Origin: Epinephelus fuscoguttatus
Lineage: Eukaryota; Chordata; Actinopteri; Perciformes; Serranidae
Length of the DNA stretch: 64,000 nt
Direction of reading: 5' to 3'
Assembly (NCBI RefSeq): GCF_011397635.1
Contig: NC_064757.1
Location: forward strand, 35,067,839 to 35,131,838
Shown here: piece by piece, positions 58,443-64,000 of the stretch
Layout: each line of letters opens with the position of its first letter
Numbering within the stretch: position 1 is the stretch's first letter
Program-made: the position numbers and the translations under genes
Notes under the pieces: generated by a model
Database searches by the model: none
Told to the model about the DNA's origin: nothing
The model's input: the letters and a program-made list of their open reading frames with translations, nothing else

Positions 58443-61400
58443 ATGTCGGATACTTTGGAGCGGTCCACGAAGATCAACTTGTTGAAGGAGCCGGTGGTGA
58501 AGAAACTCTGTGAGGTGTTGGACAAATCCAGTAATAAAGGATGGCGAAAACTGGGAGAGATAGTCGGCAATGAGAAGCGGTTTAAAGTCAGGTAGGCTGA
58601 AAGTCTGAATACAGACTGTAGAGTGTATAAAATGTAATTTATATATAATGTCGTGTTTCTGATTCCCAGCACTTTCTATTTTATGTTATAACGTGAAATG
58701 CTCTAAGACCATACTTCATTATATGTATTGAATATAATGTTACTGTCCATTTTAGAATTAAAATGCCTAGTTATTACTGTACTTAAATAGTGCAAGTCAA
58801 GTAGATGATGCCATGCATTGAATGGCAAGGTGCTGCACTGCGTTTGGAGCCTTGAAATAACTTTATTCAAAGTGTATACTCACAGATAGGAGTATGATAT
58901 AATATAAGAGATACACAAAGGACACTCTAGATAATAAGAATACTTTATACTAGTCCATACCCATTGAGTGCACAGTTGCCCACGTACAGTTTCACATGGT
59001 GTGTTTTTGAGATACAGGTTATAGGAAATTAGAGACTAAATAGTCAACTGAACCCTTTAAGAAGAGCAATGTATTCAGACAGAGCTTTTGTGAATTTGAT
59101 AGTACGATTGCTTTAGTACCATTGCCACATAGTGGGATAGTTAGTGGGCTAAAACTGTACATTAGTAGTTGAGGTAGCATGTTGAAAGGCAGATAGTTAA
59201 AGTGTTTATATGTTGTATTGACTTAAAAGTGGGGCACACTGGTAGTTCACATGGGACAGGTGCGGCTAGCCCTTGTTGCAGCAGCATACCATACCATGAC
59301 TTAGTGATAACAAAAATTAGACAAAAAAACCCAACATTGGGCCACAGGGGGAGCCACAGCGACCGGTCGCATTTTAGCCATTTTTAAGCATTTTTTTGTT
59401 GTTATAGCGCCACCCAGTTGCCAATTAGAGTTAAATTTCTCCAGTCACCTTGAGGCGTCCTGTTCTACATATCTACCAAGTTTAGTAAAAATCCATATGG
59501 CGGTTAGGCCTAGATAAGAAATGAGCTCTCTAGCGCCCCCATTTTGTTTGATGGGGTCAGTAATGGAGGGGTCCCCTCAGATTATGTGTGGTCATATGCC
59601 TACAAAGTTGCGTGGTGATGGGTGAAACCCTTGAGATGTTATACACCTTTATGTGATGAGCCACGCCCTCCGCAATATTCATTGCCTTATAGAAGCTCAG
59701 TTTTAGTAAGTTTTCCAACTTTTGCCAAGAGGGAACTTTAGATATTGGTCCCTAGATTATGTTCACCCAGTTTCATGCAGATCAGTCAAACTTCCTAGGA
59801 AGAGATCGATTTTAAGTGTTTTTCAAAAAATTCAAAATGGAGGAAAATCTATATAACCGGAAGTTATGGGTTCTTGAGGCAAATTTCTTCCTCATGAGGA
59901 GAGGCATCTCTGTGCGACGTTTCACGTCTCTACGACATACAGGGCATGAGATATGCCCATTCAAAGTTTGACATTTCAGTTGGTTGCTATAGCGCCCCCC
60001 TTTGGCCAATTGATGTAATATTGCTTCATTCGCAGAATGACACACCCACGCACAGAGTTTTTGTCACTATATAGTAAGATAAGATTGTGTATGTATGTAC
60101 ACCTACAGATGAGTCAGTGATGTAGTAGATTATAATGATGTAATAAAACTATCACGTTCAAGTGATGCAGTCTGCTCCCGGGGTCATGCAGTTCAGTGGC
60201 ACAAATTAAAGGACTAATCTGTAGGTTTTTGACAGGTTTAATATCACATATATAATTGAGAAATTAGAGATGCAGAGAGAGAGAGCGGCTTGGTCTTGGC
60301 AAGGTTCTGGAAACATCCATAAGCCCAAATCGGTAGAAAAAGATTTCCGCAGACTTACATCTACGCAGTAGTTCACTTTATTGATGAGTTTTTGGTCTCT
60401 TTGGCCTTCATCAGAGCGTACATAAGCATACATATTTTTTTTTTTTAAATCCTCTACCACCAGGGGTAGTGCACAGGTGTATGTTACACACTGCCAATGA
60501 TGACACTAAGATTGGTTACTTTTACCTTTTGTTGCCTTATGTACGCTCTGATGAAGGTCAAATAGACCAAAAGCTCAACAATAAAGTGGAACACTGCACA
60601 GATGTAAGTGTGCGGAAATCTTTTCCTACCAATCAATTTAAGCATTTTTTCAGTCCTGTGTTTTGAAATTGTGTGCTTGAGATAATACGCTATCTTTCAC
60701 ATTTAGAGCACAATTATACCGCCAATCGTACTTACAAGATGTAAAGGAAAATAACATTTAAAGGTCCAAAGGATTTAGTGGCATCTCGCAGTGAGGTCGC
60801 AGAGCTAAAACTTCTCCTGTGTGCCAAGCTTGTACGACAACTATGGTGGCTGGCTGACACAAAGTAATTTTAGTATAATACTAAAATAGAAGGAAAAGAC
60901 CACAATACCCTAAAGGACATAAAGTGTACAGTGACGTCCCTACTGCAGGTGTTTTATAGGAGTGAGACGTATTTGACCACTGTTGTTCGGATTATGAAAA
61001 TACAATGGCACTTCTGTCATGTAGCGGCCCATCTCGACATGAGCCTGTTAAACAGTCCTAAGTGAGAGAAATGCTGCTGTAGGAACGACAACAAGAGACC
61101 AGTAATCTCAAGGAAAGTGAAATGAGATGATGGCGACATTAAGACCGTGACCAAGTGGTAGAATGGCACTGTCTGGAGCCAGTGTTTGGTTTGTCCCTTC
61201 TGGGCTACTGTAGAAACAACATGGCGGACTCCATGGAAAAGGTGACGCTCTGTATGTAGATATAAACAGCTCATTCTGAGGTAACAAAACACATTTACTC
61301 TTACTTTTGGGTGATTATAAACGAATGATTTTTTTTTTTTTTTTAGAAATATTATATACAACTTCTCTTAATAGATACCCCTGAATCCTCTTATTTTCAT

Positions 61401-63263
61401 CAAAGACGTACCACTTGTGATGTACAGACATATCTATCTGGATCAGTATATTGATTAGATGAGCAATGATCCAGTATCATCAATGCAAAGTGAAAACATC
61501 AATACATTTCACCATCTTGAAGATGTGCCCTTCTTGTTTAATTCCCATGGCACGTTTGTGGCACTATTTCTGTTCGAGCACACTTCCTTCCTAAACATTT
61601 AAACAGTGCTAACAGCCTGGCACCAGATAACGTGAGAAACCAAGATAAAGACAATGAGGATATTTACTGATATTGTCACATATCGATCGCAGGTCCCTGA
61701 ATTGAAATCGTATTGAGGCAGACTTTCTGATACCAGCAAACATGGTACTGTTGTCCAAAGAACTGATATATTGTATTGTGATGAAACTTGTGATTTACAC
61801 CCTTAATCACCATTCAGTTTCACATTATTGTACGATCACCTAGTCTAGATACTGTACACTTTCAGTCCAGCTTGCCTTTATATAGTAATTACATGTTTAT
61901 GCTACCTTTTGTGAAGCTGTATGTCCACATCTGCATCTTCTAAATTTGTGCAAATACACAGAGCTACGTACTACTGCATGACAGGGCTCCCACAGTCATG
62001 GAAAACCTGGAAAAGTCATGAAATTACATAATTCCCAGGCCTGGTAAACTCATGGAATTAGTAAAATCCTTTAAGGTTTTGGAAAAGTGAAGGAAGTTTG
62101 TTGTGTGTAATGAAACTGTTACAGGAAACTTCAGTGGAAAACACTGCATGTAATGTAACAGCAAATTTGTTTTCTGCCGCTGCTGACGTAACGTAGCTGT
62201 GAAATGCATCGATGTGTGACGTGTTGTTTACCTTCACATACGTCTCTTCATTTTCTCTGCGTTCAGTCTCTCCTTCCATGTGTGCCAGTTAGTTGGAATT
62301 ATGTTTGAATAGGGTTTGAATCTGATATGACTGAGGGAAAATAACATTGTGACAGTGTCCCAAAGGTGCCATACCTGTACTACTACTTTTAAATTGTGGA
62401 AAGGGTCATGAAAGTGTTATAATGGATCCTTGTAAAGTCATGGAAAAGTTCTGAAATTTTGTCCATGAAAATGTGTAGGAGCAAATTCCTTGTTTCTGTC
62501 AACATATTTGTCCAATAGATTTGATTCTGATATCTGAAATGTGACATGCTGTCGTTCTCCAGCTCAGACGACATGGAGATGTGCTCTCTGAAGGTGCTGG
62601 AGCTGGAGGGAAGTCCAAGCCGCATGCTGCTGAGGCTGATGGGAGAGCGAGGCTGCACCACGGGTCACCTGGTTGACTACCTCCAAACTCTGGGTAACTC
62701 GGAGGCCCTGCAGTGCCTGAAACCATCAGGTACAGTAAATACGCCTCCAGACTGGCTATCATGTTGTCAGGTATCCAAAGTAGGCTGATGTTTGTTCTGT
62801 GTGTTGAATTTATGACTCACTTTATGGTGCAGACACTTATAGTACACTGCCAGGCAGGTTACAGTCAGTGCAACACTAGACAAGCATGCATTCAAGTATC
62901 AGTTTGGGTTTTTGAAACAGGAAACACGTTTATTCCAACATTACAATATTGGTAGTGTGGTAAGTAAAGTGAAACTGCATGTGCACTTTTGGGAAACCAC
63001 AACGCCGTATAAACCCAGTTTGGTGATTTTGATACATGACATTAAATGTTCTTTGCTACAGATACATGAAACCAATTGAAAATCAGAGTGACAATTTAAA
63101 ACAAAGTGTGAATTCAAAGTAAAAGTCTCCTAAATCTACAGCCCTGCAGATCCTCATTCAGCCCCAGTCGGTGGCTCTCATATCTGGACATAATCTGCGC
63201 CTGAGCTGTCACGCTGTGGGCAAATCTCCAGTACAGTACCAGTGGTTCAAGAGCAAGGAAGAG
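58443..63263 (+). CDS. malt1: MALT1 paracaspase, N-terminal exons (gene continues beyond window)
   Basis: Coding exons 58443-58591, 62563-62729 and 63142-63263 join in phase to the first about 146 residues. The start ATG has a strong context (GCCGCCATGTCGG). Residues about 10-105 are the death domain (KLCEVLDKSSNKGWRKLGEI, MCSLKVLELEGSPSRMLLRL, GCTTGHLVDYLQTL), and from about 106 the first Ig-like domain begins (LRLSCHAVG, QYQWFKSKEE), with Cys and Trp of the Ig fold. These match human MALT1. In the CARMA-BCL10-MALT1 complex the protein acts as scaffold and cysteine protease in NF-kB activation. The second Ig domain and the caspase-like domain are not in the window. Exon 3 ends at a good donor (GAG|GTGAGC). 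Confidence 0.9.
59390..60060. repeat. Long teleost interspersed repeat in malt1 intron 1
   Basis: TATAGCGCCACCCAGTTGCC at the left, CTCTAGCGCCCCCATTTTGT inside and GCTATAGCGCCCCCCTTTGG at the right are repeated words of a known-looking fish repeat. There is no supported coding frame. Confidence 0.5.
60332..60630. repeat. Foldback element with 95-bp arms in malt1 intron 1
   Basis: Arms 60332-60426 and 60536-60630 are inverse copies at about 88 percent. Both contain CTCTGATGAAGG or its inverse and AAAGATTTCCGCA or its near inverse. The 109-base spacer shows no gene. Confidence 0.8.
60757..61345. repeat. Teleost interspersed repeat in malt1 intron 1
   Basis: AAAGGTCCAAAGGATTTAGT, GGCATCTCGCAGTGAGGTCG, CTATGGTGGCTGGCTGACAC and CTACTGTAGAAACAACATGG follow the order of a common fish repeat, with other sequence inserted. 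Confidence 0.45.
61346..62562. other. Remainder of malt1 intron 1
   Basis: A stretch near 61985-62480 with repeated ATGGAAAA and AAAGTCATGGAAAAG words looks like repeat. Nothing else can be named. Confidence 0.35.
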
Positions 63264-64000
63264 GTGAGCTTTTATCGCTGTACATCAGTATTGTCTAGTT
63301 CAGGATTCAAAGGAAATTTAGAGATAAAACAATCACAAACTGCAGTTCGAGTGTCAGATGAACAGGCCTGGGCCTGAAATCTGCTTCACTACAGCCTCTC
63401 CATTCTCCTGGCTTGAATGCCCAGAACAAAACATTTTGCAGCTATAATACTGCAGCTTTATGAACTCATGGTCCCTTTTTTGTTTGTTTGTTTTTCATTT
63501 AAAGTAGTTAAAGAAGCTGAAATAAAGATTAAAAAAACATGATATGATGTTACACAGCAAACACAGTGAGACACTCCTCTGGCAGCTCTGCATTCCCAGA
63601 TTGAGAAACATATGTATATTATGTCTTTATTAGTCCATAATGTTGACATGAATAGCATACTGTAGGTTGTTTTACATATTGTGTGTCTGAAACTTTGCTG
63701 TAAAGGAAACATTTAATACTTACTGGTTCTATAAATCAAAAAGGTGAAGGTGGAAGAGGGATGTCGTCTGTTAGGTTGGTCTGGGAGGATGTATTAAAGA
63801 TCGGGCAGAGGGAGACTCAGTGTGAGGTTTCAGTCTCAGGTGTTTTTCTGCCCGAGCTGATCACAGGCCTCCGGACGGTACCTAGAATGAGACATGGGAG
63901 AGGTATGCACCAGACTGAATAACAAGAGATGCGGGAAGAGGGGAAGAGAGGATGAAGGAATGTTGGTACGGATGAGGTAGGGAAGGGTAGGATGATGGAT
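63264..64000 (+). other. malt1 intron 3 (partial)
   Basis: No further exon in the malt1 frame is recognisable. The end (63890-64000) is a purine-rich GGGAAGAGGGGAAGAG-type stretch. Confidence 0.5.

Overview
The window is nuclear DNA from a ray-finned fish, most likely a percomorph teleost. It carries six vertebrate genes with long, repeat-rich introns, and the interspersed repeats are teleost types: short hAT-like elements, tRNA-derived SINEs, a Tc1 relative and GT/AAT/GATA microsatellites. No species can be named from the sequence alone.

Layout from left to right. znf462 (+, 44-13494, 5' end outside the window) encodes a zinc-finger nuclear protein with about 30 C2H2 fingers. mfsd10 (+, 16.8-26.4 kb) encodes a 12-helix major facilitator protein. 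secisbp2 (+, 28.8-36.6 kb) encodes the SECIS-binding protein needed for selenoprotein synthesis. A prolactin receptor gene (-, 38.8-48.3 kb) runs tail to tail with secisbp2. A two-exon MADF-BESS DNA-binding protein gene (+, 49.4-54.4 kb) lies head to head with the prolactin receptor. The first three coding exons of malt1 (+, 58443-63263) close the window. I joined exons by checking GT/AG sites and reading phase. The joined lengths (about 2525 codons seen for znf462, 453 aa mfsd10, 801 aa secisbp2, 486 aa prlr, 234 aa MADF) agree with what I know of these families. The neighbours do not form a pathway.

The accessory content is mostly repeats. The most notable is a Tc1/mariner-type transposon (56175-57803) with an open 350-codon transposase, a 38-residue gap between its last two catalytic acids, and roughly 271-bp terminal inverted repeats that run into the transposase gene. 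There are nested insertions: three elements inside one another at 15.2-16.1 kb, a SINE inside a SINE with an 11-bp target duplication at 55.6 kb, and an element inside a probable hAT at 52.6-53.5 kb. Several long hairpins lie in introns. An imperfect direct repeat flanks the MADF-BESS gene. I saw no CRISPR array, free tRNA or rRNA gene, retrovirus, Polinton or other capsid-bearing element. I did not find a clearly undescribed biological system; the best leads are the transposon, the lineage-specific acidic exon of znf462 and the origin of the MADF-BESS gene.
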